Positions 27,127 to 35,181 of a stretch of DNA of 64,000 nt are shown here, in pieces. The notes beneath the pieces are model-generated. The model was not told where the DNA came from. It saw only the letters and a list, made by a program, of their open reading frames with translations, and searched no databases. Origin of the DNA: Thetidibacter halocola (GTDB taxonomy: Bacteria; Pseudomonadota; Alphaproteobacteria; Rhodobacterales; Rhodobacteraceae); NCBI RefSeq assembly GCF_018224955.1, contig NZ_JAGTUU010000003.1, positions 434,001-498,000 on the forward strand. Reading direction: 5' to 3'. The translations under genes were made by a program, and so were the position numbers. Position 1 is the first letter of the stretch. Each line of letters starts with the position of its first letter.

Positions 27127-28488
27127 TCAGACCGTCCGGGCCTGCCTGCTCTGCATCAGTTCATCAGCAACAAGAAACGCCATTTCCAGCGCCTGGCTGG
27201 CATTCAGCCGTGGGTCGCAGGCTGTGTGATAGCGGTCCGACAGGTCCTCGTCCGCGATCGGACTGACCATGCCACCGGTGCATTCGGTGACGTTCTGGCC
27301 GGTCATTTCCAGGTGGACTCCCCCCGCGATGGTGCCCTCGGCGCGATGGATGGCGAAGAAGTCGCGCACCTCGCTCAGGATCAGGTCGAAGGGCCGAGTC
27401 TTGTAGCCCGACGACGCCTTGAGCGTGTTGCCGTGCATCGGGTCGCATGACCAGACCACCGTCGCGCCAACCTGTTCGACGGCCCGGATCAGGGGTGGCA
27501 GTTTCTCGGCGACCTTGTCGGCGCCGAACCGTGCGATCAGGGTCAGCCGGCCGGGGATGTTGTCCGGGTTGAGCGCCGCAATCAACTGCTTCAACTCGTC
27601 CGGCGTGGTGGTCGGGCCGCATTTCAGCCCGATGGGGTTCTGCACGCCAGAGGCGAAATCCACATGCGCCCCGTCCGGCTGGCGGGTCCGGTCGCCGATC
27701 CAGATCATGTGACCCGACCCGGCCAGCGGCTTGCCCGTGGTGCTGTCGATCCGGCACAGTGCCTCTTCGTATTCCAGCAGAAGGGCCTCGTGGCTGGTGT
27801 AGAAATCGACCGAATGCAGCGCGTGGATGCCACGGCTGTGCAGGCCCGTCGCGGCCATGAAATCCAGCGAATCCGTGATCTTGGCGGCCATTGCCTCGTA
27901 GGCGTCGACCTTGGATCGGTCGGTGAAATCCAGCGTCCAGGCATGCACCTGTGCAAGGTCCGCATAGCCGCCCTGGCTGAACGCGCGCAGCAGGTTCAGC
28001 GAGGCCGCGGCCTGGGTATAGGCCTGAAGGATGCGGTCGGGATCGGGTTGCCGTGCCTCGGGTGTGAAGTCGAAGCCGTTGATGATGTCGCCTTTGTAGC
28101 TGGGCAGCGTCACGCCATCGAGCGTTTCGGTCGGGGCCGAACGGGGCTTGGCGAACTGGCCGGCGATCCGCCCCACCTTCACCACCGGCATCTTGGCGGC
28201 ATAGGTCAGCACCAGCGCGCTTTGCAGCAGCAGCCGGAACGTGTCCCGCAGGTTATTCGCGGAAAACTCGGCGAAACTCTCGGCGCAATCGCCCCCCTGG
28301 AGGAGGAACGCCTCGCCCCGCGCCACCTGCGCCAGCTGGCTTTGCAGGCGCCGTGCCTCGCCGGCGAAGACCAGCGGAGGATACGCTGCAAGCTGGCGCT
28401 CGACGCGGTTCAGGTGGTCGATGTCCGGATAGTCGGGCATCTGGATGCGGGGCTTGTCTCTCCAGCGTGTCTTGGTCCAGGGGGCCAT
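27127..28488 (-). CDS. class II 3-deoxy-7-phosphoheptulonate (DAHP) synthase
   Basis: Condenses phosphoenolpyruvate and erythrose 4-phosphate in the first shikimate-pathway step. About 453 residues of the plant-type (class II) family: [19 protein letters not shown], the active-site [24 protein letters not shown], the DIINGFDF segment, [12 protein letters not shown] and [12 protein letters not shown] use the ATG at 28486-28488 (MAPWTKTRW) because GAGAG precedes it; the frame also has an ATG at 28501-28503 abutting the operator-like motif. Rhodobacteraceae often use a class II enzyme as the housekeeping DAHP synthase, so it may be general aro metabolism. The operator-like site D just upstream suggests co-regulation with the aromatic-acid locus. 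Confidence 0.93.
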   Translation of the reverse strand: MAPWTKTRWRDKPRIQMPDYPDIDHLNRVERQLAAYPPLVFAGEARRLQSQLAQVARGEAFLLQGGDCAESFAEFSANNLRDTFRLLLQSALVLTYAAKMPVVKVGRIAGQFAKPRSAPTETLDGVTLPSYKGDIINGFDFTPEARQPDPDRILQAYTQAAASLNLLRAFSQGGYADLAQVHAWTLDFTDRSKVDAYEAMAAKITDSLDFMAATGLHSRGIHALHSVDFYTSHEALLLEYEEALCRIDSTTGKPLAGSGHMIWIGDRTRQPDGAHVDFASGVQNPIGLKCGPTTTPDELKQLIAALNPDNIPGRLTLIARFGADKVAEKLPPLIRAVEQVGATVVWSCDPMHGNTLKASSGYKTRPFDLILSEVRDFFAIHRAEGTIAGGVHLEMTGQNVTECTGGMVSPIADEDLSDRYHTACDPRLNASQALEMAFLVADELMQSRQARTV

Positions 28489-28504
28489 TGTGCTCTCGCG
28501 CATT

Positions 28505-28523
28505 TTGTATAACAGTATGACAA
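28505..28523. promoter_or_regulatory. operator candidate D upstream of DAHP synthase
   Basis: TTGTATAACAGTATGACAA has TTGT and ACAA ends around 11 bases and an inner AC-A-GT. It matches site A at 15 of 17 positions and shares GTATGACAA with sites B and C. It lies 17 bases upstream of the chosen DAHP synthase start and 70 bases before the divergent TIGR02444 gene. Confidence 0.6.
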
Positions 28524-28592
28524 TGACTGCCTAGCAAACTCCGGCAGGGCCGTCACTAGCGAAACGCACCGGGAAACGATGGGGGCCGCAGG

Positions 28593-29117
28593 ATGGACAG
28601 TTTCGATTTCTGGCGGTTTTCGCTCTGGCTCTATCGCCAGGACGGGGTCGCGCCGGCCTGCCTGCACTTGCAGGAGGGGCATGGCGTCGACGTCAACATC
28701 CTGCTGTTTTCCTTATGGCTGGGGCATTGCGGCAAGACGGCGGATGCCGCGACGCTGGCCGCGCTTTCGACCGAGGCGTCGGATTGGCATGTGGCGGTCG
28801 TCCTGCCGCTGCGCGCCGTGCGCCGGCACCTGAAGACCGTCGATCAACCGGACATCCCGGAGGCATCGACCAGCTACCGCGACCGGATCAAGGCCGACGA
28901 GATCCACGCCGAGCAGATCGAGCAACGCCTGCTGTTCGCGGCGGCGCAGCGGCGGTTCGGGCCGGGCCTTTGCGTGGCGGACGGGGGCGATGGCCACGCG
29001 GATGCGGCGCTGGCCAACGCGCTGGCCTATCTTGATCTTCTGGGCGCACACCCCTCGGCCGAGGAGGCGGCGCTGATCGCGCAACTGGCGGGCAGGGTGC
29101 CGCCGGCAGGGGCTTAG
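28593..29117 (+). CDS. TIGR02444 family protein
   Basis: 174 residues matching the TIGR02444 (DUF2390) family of proteobacterial proteins: FDFWRFSLWLYRQDGVAPACLHLQEGHGVDVNILLFSLWLG is diagnostic (read across residues 4-44). The rest contains a helical segment with YRDRIKADEIHAEQIEQRLL. No catalytic residues are known for the family and the function is undefined. It is divergent from the DAHP synthase, with operator candidate D in the 104-bp gap. No membrane segment is obvious, so it is probably cytosolic. Confidence 0.82.
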   Translation: MDSFDFWRFSLWLYRQDGVAPACLHLQEGHGVDVNILLFSLWLGHCGKTADAATLAALSTEASDWHVAVVLPLRAVRRHLKTVDQPDIPEASTSYRDRIKADEIHAEQIEQRLLFAAAQRRFGPGLCVADGGDGHADAALANALAYLDLLGAHPSAEEAALIAQLAGRVPPAGA

Positions 29118-29306
29118 CGCGCGTACATCGCGCGGGATCCGGGGTTTCGGCAGCGTCCCGGTCCTCGCACAAATTTTGCGCGATTGCCGCCGTTCCTGTT
29201 CGCCCAAGGCGGAAACCGGCCGATTTCGCGACCATGCGGATTGCGCGAATCCCGGAAGCGAACCAATCTGGTTTTTGTTCACCCCGCCGCAGAATGCGAG
29301 TGCCCG

Positions 29307-30062
29307 ATGACCGCCCCGCCAACCGCAATCCTTGTCCGGAGCCATGTTCTTGCCCTGATCCGTTCGGGCCGGCTGGGCCCGGGAAACCGCTTGCCGACAG
29401 AGAGGGTGCTTTGCGAAACCACCGGCGCGCCGCGCCGGGTCGTGCGCCGCGCGCTGGCCTCGCTCGAGGCCGAGGGCCTGATCTGGCGCCACCAGGGCAA
29501 GGGCACATTCGCGGGCCAGCCGGCCGAGCCGATTGGCGTGCTGGCCGCTGAGGTCAACGGGCCTTCGCACCCCATCGAGGTGATGGAGGCCCGGCTGTGC
29601 ATCGAACCGGAACTGGCTGCGCTCTGCGCGCTTCGATGCAGCGCAGAGGACATCCAGCGGATGTGGGCGCTGGCGCGTCACCAGTACGAGGCCGAGGATG
29701 ACGATGTGATCGAGCTCTGGGATTCCGCGCTGCACCGGATGATCGCCAAGAGCGCGCGCAACCGTCCGCTGCAAACCGCCTTTGCCCTGCTGGACGAGAT
29801 CCGCGCGACGGCGGAATGGCAGGATCTGCGCGCGCTTTCACGCTCGACCCGGTCGCTGGGCGAGAGCCGGGCGCAGCATCAGCAGATCATCGCGGCTATC
29901 GCGGCGCGCGACCCCGACGGGGCGCGGGCGGCGATGTGTGCGCACCTGATGGCCCGCCATGCCGCGATGGAGGCGGCGCTGGTTGCGCTGGCGGGGGAGG
30001 CTGCGCAGGCCTTCCGGGCAGAGCAGGGCACAGACGACAACCAGGGAGCGGAGCATGCCTGA
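29307..30062 (+). CDS. GntR-family transcriptional regulator (FCD domain)
   Basis: About 251 residues. The winged helix (about 5-75) contains SHVLALIRSGRLGPGNRLPTE, RVLCETTGAPRRVVRRALASLEAEG and the wing GLIWRHQGKGTFAG. The FCD ligand domain follows with VMEARLCIEPELAALCALR, FD-like ELWDSALHRMIAKSARN and SRAQHQQIIAAIAARDPDGARAAMCAHL. I chose the ATG at 29307 (MTAPPTAILVRS); longer open sequence upstream lacks family similarity. Its stop overlaps the amidase start by 8 bp, so it heads and likely controls the amidase-ABC transporter-acetamidase operon. Confidence 0.88.
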   Translation: MTAPPTAILVRSHVLALIRSGRLGPGNRLPTERVLCETTGAPRRVVRRALASLEAEGLIWRHQGKGTFAGQPAEPIGVLAAEVNGPSHPIEVMEARLCIEPELAALCALRCSAEDIQRMWALARHQYEAEDDDVIELWDSALHRMIAKSARNRPLQTAFALLDEIRATAEWQDLRALSRSTRSLGESRAQHQQIIAAIAARDPDGARAAMCAHLMARHAAMEAALVALAGEAAQAFRAEQGTDDNQGAEHA

Positions 30063-31707
30063 ACCGACGATCACCGAGGCCGATATCGAGGCGGCCGAGC
30101 GCCTGATGGGCATCGCCTATACCGCGCGCGAGCGGGCGCAGATGGTGGGCAACCTGTCGGGCCAGATCGGATCGGCGGTAGAGCGACGCAAGGTGGACCT
30201 GCCCAATTCCGTGCCGATGAGCCTTCGCTTCGATCCGCGACTGCCCGGGTTCGTCATGCCCACGGCAGACGGGGTGACGGGCAGCAAGCCCGACGCGCCC
30301 TTGCCCGACGATGACACGGATATCGCCTTTGCCACGCTGCCGCAGCTTGGCGGTTGGATCGCCTCGGGCGCGCTGACCAGCCGGCGGCTGACGGAAATCT
30401 ACCTTGACCGCATCGCGCGCCTGAACCCGCAGCTTTACTGCTATGCGCAGGTCACGCCCGACCTGGCGCTGGCCGAGGCCGACGCGATGGACCGGCTGAC
30501 CGCCGAGGGCAAGACGCTCGGGCCGTTGCACGGCATTCCCTACGGGCTCAAGGACCTGTTCGACACAAGGGGCATCGTGACCGGCTGGGGAGCGGAGCCC
30601 TATCAGCACCGCGTGCCCGACGGCGACGCGCGCATCGTCACGCTGCTGCGGCAGGCAGGCGCGGTCCTGCTGGGCAAGACCACGGTGGGGGCGCTGGCTT
30701 ATAACGACATCTGGTATGGCGGCGTCACGCGGAACCCGTGGAACACCGAAGAGGGATCGTCGGGCTCCAGCGCCGGGTCGGCCTCGGCCACGGCGGCGGG
30801 GCTGTGCGCCTTTTCCATCGGGACAGAGACGCTTGGTTCGATTACCTCGCCCAGCCAGCGCTGCGGCACCACCGGGCTGCGCCCGACCTTCGGCCGGGTC
30901 AGCCGCGCGGGCGGCATGGCGCTGTGCTGGTCGCTGGACAAGGTGGGGCCGATCTGCCGCGGGGTCGAGGATACCGCGCTGGTCCTCGCGGCACTGAACG
31001 GTGCCGACGTGGACGACCGCTGCACCATCGCGGCGCCTTTCGCCTTTGACGCAGGAAAGGGCATCGAGGGGCTGAAACTTGGCTACCTGCCAGAGGCCTT
31101 CGGCGAAGGTGCGACCGAGGTCGACCACGCCGCGCTGGCCGCCGCCAAGGCCCTGGGGATCGAGGTGGTCGAGGTGTCGCTGCCCGACCTGCCTTACGGC
31201 GCGCTGATGAACACGCTGTACGCCGAGGCGGCGGCCGCCTTCGAGCACCTGACGCTGGGCGATCTCGACGACACGCTGACCTGGCAGGATGACGGTGCTT
31301 GGCCCAACACCTTCCGCAAGGCGCGCTTCCTGTCCGCGGTGGACCACGTCCAGCTGGACCGGCTGCGCTATCTCGTGATGCAGGCGCTGGATGGGCTGTT
31401 CCGCGACATCGACGTGCTGATCGGACCGTTCATGACCGGGCCGATGCTGGTCGCGTCGAACTATACCGGCCATCCATGCCTGCACCTGCGCGCCGGGTTC
31501 CAGCAGCTGGGAACCCGCAGCCCCGCCTCCCTGGGCGAGGGCAAGCTGACCACCGGCGAGGCCGATACGGGCGGCAAGACGCACCGCGTGCCGCAGGGCA
31601 TCTCGCTCTGGGGGCGGCTGTTCGACGAGGGCACGATCCTGTCGCTGGGCCTCGCGCTCGAGGCAAAACTCGGCGTCGCGGCGGAACGCCCGCCGCTGAC
31701 TGCATGA
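30055..31707 (+). CDS. amidase-signature family hydrolase
   Basis: About 550 residues. The amidase-signature Ser-cisSer-Lys triad is visible as the lysine in HGIPYGLKDLFDTRG, the cis-serine in the GSSGSSAGSASATAAGL segment, and the nucleophilic serine in the TETLGSITSPSQRCG stretch. The N-terminal ~110 residues are an added helical region. The ATG follows CAGGGAGCGGAGC and overlaps the regulator gene, so translation is coupled. No signal peptide is present, so hydrolysis of the amide is cytosolic, after import by the adjacent ABC transporter. The specific amide is unknown; GatA is unlikely without gatB/gatC neighbours. Confidence 0.92.
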   Translation: MPEPTITEADIEAAERLMGIAYTARERAQMVGNLSGQIGSAVERRKVDLPNSVPMSLRFDPRLPGFVMPTADGVTGSKPDAPLPDDDTDIAFATLPQLGGWIASGALTSRRLTEIYLDRIARLNPQLYCYAQVTPDLALAEADAMDRLTAEGKTLGPLHGIPYGLKDLFDTRGIVTGWGAEPYQHRVPDGDARIVTLLRQAGAVLLGKTTVGALAYNDIWYGGVTRNPWNTEEGSSGSSAGSASATAAGLCAFSIGTETLGSITSPSQRCGTTGLRPTFGRVSRAGGMALCWSLDKVGPICRGVEDTALVLAALNGADVDDRCTIAAPFAFDAGKGIEGLKLGYLPEAFGEGATEVDHAALAAAKALGIEVVEVSLPDLPYGALMNTLYAEAAAAFEHLTLGDLDDTLTWQDDGAWPNTFRKARFLSAVDHVQLDRLRYLVMQALDGLFRDIDVLIGPFMTGPMLVASNYTGHPCLHLRAGFQQLGTRSPASLGEGKLTTGEADTGGKTHRVPQGISLWGRLFDEGTILSLGLALEAKLGVAAERPPLTA

Positions 31708-31718
31708 CCTGACAAGAA

Positions 31719-31736
31719 CCGCCCCGGGAAGGGCGG
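31719..31736 (+). terminator. hairpin between amidase and ABC receptor
   Basis: CCGCCC (31719-31724) pairs with GGGCGG (31731-31736) just after the amidase stop. There is no T run, so it is more likely a processing or stabilising hairpin before the highly expressed receptor gene. Confidence 0.4.
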
Positions 31737-31791
31737 CGCATCACCCAGGCGCGGCCGATCCGGCAGCGCCGTTCAACATGGAGACTGAGAG

Positions 31792-33333
31792 ATGAAGCGC
31801 AGAGATTTCCTCAAGACGACGACCGCCCTGATGGGCGGCACGATCCTCTATGGCGCGCCCGCGATGGCGGCAAGCCATTCGGCACCCGTCACCGGCGGCA
31901 CCCTGATCTGGGGGCATTCCGAGACCACGCAGAACCTCGACATGCACCAGACCGGCACCGCCTCGACAGGCCGGGTACTTCAGAACGTGCATGACAGCAT
32001 CGTCACCGTCGACAAGGACCTCAAGGTGATCCCGAACCTCGCCGAAAGCTTCGAGCAGAGCGAGGATGGCCTCGTCTACACGTTCAAGCTGCGCCCGGGC
32101 GTGATGTTCCACAACGGTAAAACCATGACCTCGGCGGACGTGAAATTCTCGTTCGACCGTTGCCGGAACCCCGATACCGGGGCCGTCAACTTCGAGGTGT
32201 TCAACAACGTCGCCAGCATCGAGACGCCGGACGACCTGACCGTCATCATCACACTGGGCCAGGTCAACGCGCCCTTCCTGTCGCGCCTGGCCGAGAACGG
32301 CGCCGGCGTCATCATGCCCGAGGGCTCGGGCGAGGTGCAGGGCACCACGCCCATCGGCTGCGGCCCGTTCAAGTTCGTGCGCCGCGAATTCGGCAACGAG
32401 GTGGAACTGGAACGCTTCGACGACTACTGGGGCGGCCCGGCCTACCTTGACAAGGTCATCGCGCGCGAGATCACCGAGCCCACCGTGCGCCTGACCGGCC
32501 TGCGCACCGGCGAGTTGCACATGATCAACGACATCCCCGCCGACCGGATTGCCGAGATCGAGGCCGATCCGAACCTTCAGGTCGTGGCGTGGTTCCCGCT
32601 GAACTGGGACTTCGTCAACTTCAATCACGACTACGAGCCGTTCAAGAACCCCAAGGTCCGCGAGGCCTTCGACTACATGATCGACAAGGAAGTGCTGCTG
32701 GAAGGCGCGCTGTGGGGGCAGGGCAAGACCACCGCATCGCCCAGCTATCCGACCTCGGCCTCCTATAACGCGGCGCTGACCCAGCGTCCGCAGGACATCG
32801 AAAAGGCCAAGGCGCTGCTGTCCGAGGCGGGTTACGGGCCCGGCGACCTCAAGGTCGTGTTCAAGGCGACGACGAACTATCCCTACCACATCGAGGCGGC
32901 GCAGATCATGCTGGAATGGTTCCGCATGGCCGGCGTCGATGCATCGATCGAGCAACTGACCTGGGCCGACTGGCTCAGCCAGTGCTGGGTCGACAAGGAT
33001 TTCCAGATCACGATGATGAACTTCTTCACCCTGTGGGAGCCGGATTTCCTGTATTACTCGCTGTGGAACACCGAGGGCGCGTTCAACTACCGCAAGATCT
33101 CGAACCCGATGGTGGACGAGCTGACCGCCAAGGCGCGCGTCACCGTCGATCCGGCCGAGCGGGCCGAGGTCTACAAGCAGGTGCAGCAGGTCGTCCATGA
33201 CGAGACCTTGGACGTGGTCCTGTGGTTCCGCAACGGCACCATCGGCGCGCAGCCCACCGTGATGGGTCTCGACACGATCGTGCATCCGAACGGCTCGAAC
33301 CTGCGCTTTCACAAGGTCTGGCTGGCCGCCTGA
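31792..33333 (+). CDS. ABC transporter substrate-binding protein, family 5 (peptide/nickel type)
   Basis: 513 residues of the DppA/OppA receptor class. A twin-arginine-like signal (MKRRDFLKTTTALMGGTILYG, residues 1-21, ending near AMAAS) predicts folded export to the periplasm. Family segments include LIWGHSETTQNLDMHQTG, YTFKLRPGVMFHNGKTMTSADVKFSFDR (across residues 89-118) and GCGPFKFVRREFGNEVELERF. GGAG precedes the ATG. It should deliver ligand to the DppBC-type permeases downstream. Enzyme neighbours (amidase, acetamidase) suggest an amide or short peptide-like ligand rather than general dipeptides. Confidence 0.93.
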   Translation: MKRRDFLKTTTALMGGTILYGAPAMAASHSAPVTGGTLIWGHSETTQNLDMHQTGTASTGRVLQNVHDSIVTVDKDLKVIPNLAESFEQSEDGLVYTFKLRPGVMFHNGKTMTSADVKFSFDRCRNPDTGAVNFEVFNNVASIETPDDLTVIITLGQVNAPFLSRLAENGAGVIMPEGSGEVQGTTPIGCGPFKFVRREFGNEVELERFDDYWGGPAYLDKVIAREITEPTVRLTGLRTGELHMINDIPADRIAEIEADPNLQVVAWFPLNWDFVNFNHDYEPFKNPKVREAFDYMIDKEVLLEGALWGQGKTTASPSYPTSASYNAALTQRPQDIEKAKALLSEAGYGPGDLKVVFKATTNYPYHIEAAQIMLEWFRMAGVDASIEQLTWADWLSQCWVDKDFQITMMNFFTLWEPDFLYYSLWNTEGAFNYRKISNPMVDELTAKARVTVDPAERAEVYKQVQQVVHDETLDVVLWFRNGTIGAQPTVMGLDTIVHPNGSNLRFHKVWLAA

Positions 33334-33347
33334 TCCTTTGAAACCTG

Positions 33348-33373
33348 ACGCGGGCGCCTGACGGGGCCCGCGT
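33348..33373 (+). terminator. hairpin between ABC receptor and permease genes
   Basis: ACGCGGGC (33348-33355) pairs with GCCCGCGT (33366-33373). This is the usual place for a stem-loop that stabilises the abundant receptor mRNA and lowers permease expression. Confidence 0.55.
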
Positions 33374-33409
33374 TCCCCGCCTTTGCCCCATGACACGAAA
33401 AGGACCGGC

Positions 33410-34351
33410 ATGAGCTATCTCGTGAACCGCCTGCTGTCGATGATGCTGACCCTGTTCCTGATTTCGGTCATCACCTTCACGGTGACCAACATCCTGCCGG
33501 GCGACGTGGCGATGATGATCATGGGCACGCAGTCCAATCCCGAGGCGCTGGCCGGCCTGCGCCAGTCTCTTGGCCTGAACGACCCGCTGATCGTGCAGTA
33601 TGGCCGCTGGATCGGCGGCATGCTGACCGGCGACTGGGGCAACTCGCTGGTCTTCAAGGAACCGATCGCGCCGCTGCTGCTGCAAAAGATGAAGGCCAGC
33701 GCGCTGATCGTCCTGTTCTCGATGAGCATCGCGCTGGTCTGCGCGGTGCCCCTGGGTGTCTGGGCGGCGGTGCATGCGAACCGCTGGCAGGACACGGCGG
33801 CGAGTTCCGCCTCGCTCGTCGGTGTCAGCCTGCCGGATTTCTTCTGGGGCATCATGCTGATCCTGCTGTTCGCGCGGGGGCTAGGCTGGTTGCCCTCGTC
33901 GGGTTTCATCGACCCGGCCGATGACATCTGGGGTGCGATGCGCCATGCGCTGCTTCCGTCTCTGGCGCTGGGGCTGGGCTTGATGGCGCACCTGACGCGC
34001 ATGACCCGGGCGACGATGACCGGCATCCTTAACCAGGAATTCATCCGCGTCGCCCGCGCCAAGGGGTTGGACGAGGGCACCGTGGTCTGGCGCTATGGCC
34101 TGGCCAACGCAGTCGGGCCGGTGATGACGGTGGCGGGCTTGCAGGTGGGTTACCTGTTCGGTTCGATCATCGTGATCGAGAGCCTGTTCAATTTCACCGG
34201 CATGGGCTGGCTGACCTACCAGGCACTCCTGAACCGCGACATCCCGCTGATCCAGGCCAGTGTCTTCGTCATCGCGGCGGTTGTTATGCTCGCCAACCTG
34301 ATCGTCGACTTGCTGTATGTCGCCGTCGATCCCCGGATCCGGCTGTCATGA
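33410..34351 (+). CDS. ABC transporter permease (DppB type)
   Basis: About 313 residues with six predicted membrane helices and the BPD_transp_1 EAA loop (GILNQEFIRVARAKGLDEGTV). The N-terminus MSYLVNRLLSMMLTLFLISV is typical of DppB. AGGA precedes the ATG at 33410. The stop overlaps the start of the next permease (ATGA at 34348-34351), consistent with a heterodimeric channel made in equal amounts. Confidence 0.94.
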   Translation: MSYLVNRLLSMMLTLFLISVITFTVTNILPGDVAMMIMGTQSNPEALAGLRQSLGLNDPLIVQYGRWIGGMLTGDWGNSLVFKEPIAPLLLQKMKASALIVLFSMSIALVCAVPLGVWAAVHANRWQDTAASSASLVGVSLPDFFWGIMLILLFARGLGWLPSSGFIDPADDIWGAMRHALLPSLALGLGLMAHLTRMTRATMTGILNQEFIRVARAKGLDEGTVVWRYGLANAVGPVMTVAGLQVGYLFGSIIVIESLFNFTGMGWLTYQALLNRDIPLIQASVFVIAAVVMLANLIVDLLYVAVDPRIRLS

Positions 34352-35181
34352 GGATCCCCGCCGCCTTCCGCAGGTCCAAGGGGCTGATCGGCGCCATCCT
34401 GGTGCTGTCCGTGTTCCTCGTCGCGCTGCTGGCGCCGGTCTTCATCCCCGAGGACTGGGCGACGCAGATGGACATGCGCGCGCGCCTGTCGCCGCCCACC
34501 TGGGCGCATCCGCTGGGCACCGACCAGCTGGGGCGCGACCTGATGTATCGCGTGCTGCTGGGGGCGCAGACCTCGATCTACATTGCGTCTGCGGCGGTGC
34601 TGATGTCGATTGTGATCGGCCTGCCGCTGGGCCTGATCTCGGGCTACGTCGGGCGGACCACCGACAACGTCCTGATGCGCCTTGTCGACACACTGCTGAG
34701 CTTTCCGGCGCTGCTGCTGGCGCTGACGATCAGCGCCGTCCTTGGCCCAAATCTGCAGAACACGATCATCGCCATCGGCATCGCCTTTACCCCCTTCCTG
34801 GCGCGGATCATCCGGGGCGAGGCGCTGCGCGTGGCGCAGATGCCCTATGTCGAGGGCGCGCGGACGGCCGGCAATTCCGACTTCCGCATCATCGTGCACC
34901 ACATCCTGCCCAACATCATGCCGGCGGTGATCGTGCAGTCGACGATCAGCCTGGCCTTCGCCATCCTCGCCGAGGCGGGGCTCAGCTTTCTGGGGTTGGG
35001 AACGCAGCCGCCCGACGCGTCCTGGGGCCTGATGATCCAGGCCTCGCGCGACTATCTCGACCGCGCGCCCTGGACGGCGCTGGTGCCGGGGGTCGCGGTG
35101 GCGGTCACCGTGCTTGGCCTCAACATGTTCGGCGATGCGCTGCGCGACGCGCTGGACCCGCGCGCCAAGGGAGGCTCGTGA
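34348..35181 (+). CDS. ABC transporter permease (DppC type)
   Basis: 277 residues with an N-terminal helix (GLIGAILVLSVFLVALLAPVF), a periplasmic stretch with HPLGTDQLGRDLMYRVLLG characteristic of DppC, and the EAA loop YVEGARTAGNSDFRIIVHHILPNI. It partners with the upstream permease. Its TGA at 35179-35181 shares one base with the ATG of the ATPase gene, indicating translational coupling. Confidence 0.94.
   Translation: MRIPAAFRRSKGLIGAILVLSVFLVALLAPVFIPEDWATQMDMRARLSPPTWAHPLGTDQLGRDLMYRVLLGAQTSIYIASAAVLMSIVIGLPLGLISGYVGRTTDNVLMRLVDTLLSFPALLLALTISAVLGPNLQNTIIAIGIAFTPFLARIIRGEALRVAQMPYVEGARTAGNSDFRIIVHHILPNIMPAVIVQSTISLAFAILAEAGLSFLGLGTQPPDASWGLMIQASRDYLDRAPWTALVPGVAVAVTVLGLNMFGDALRDALDPRAKGGS

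Noticed and set aside
30055-31707. Glutamyl-tRNA amidotransferase subunit A (gatA)
   Set aside because: No gatB or gatC nearby; it sits in an uptake operon with a GntR regulator, and the N-terminus is unlike GatA.
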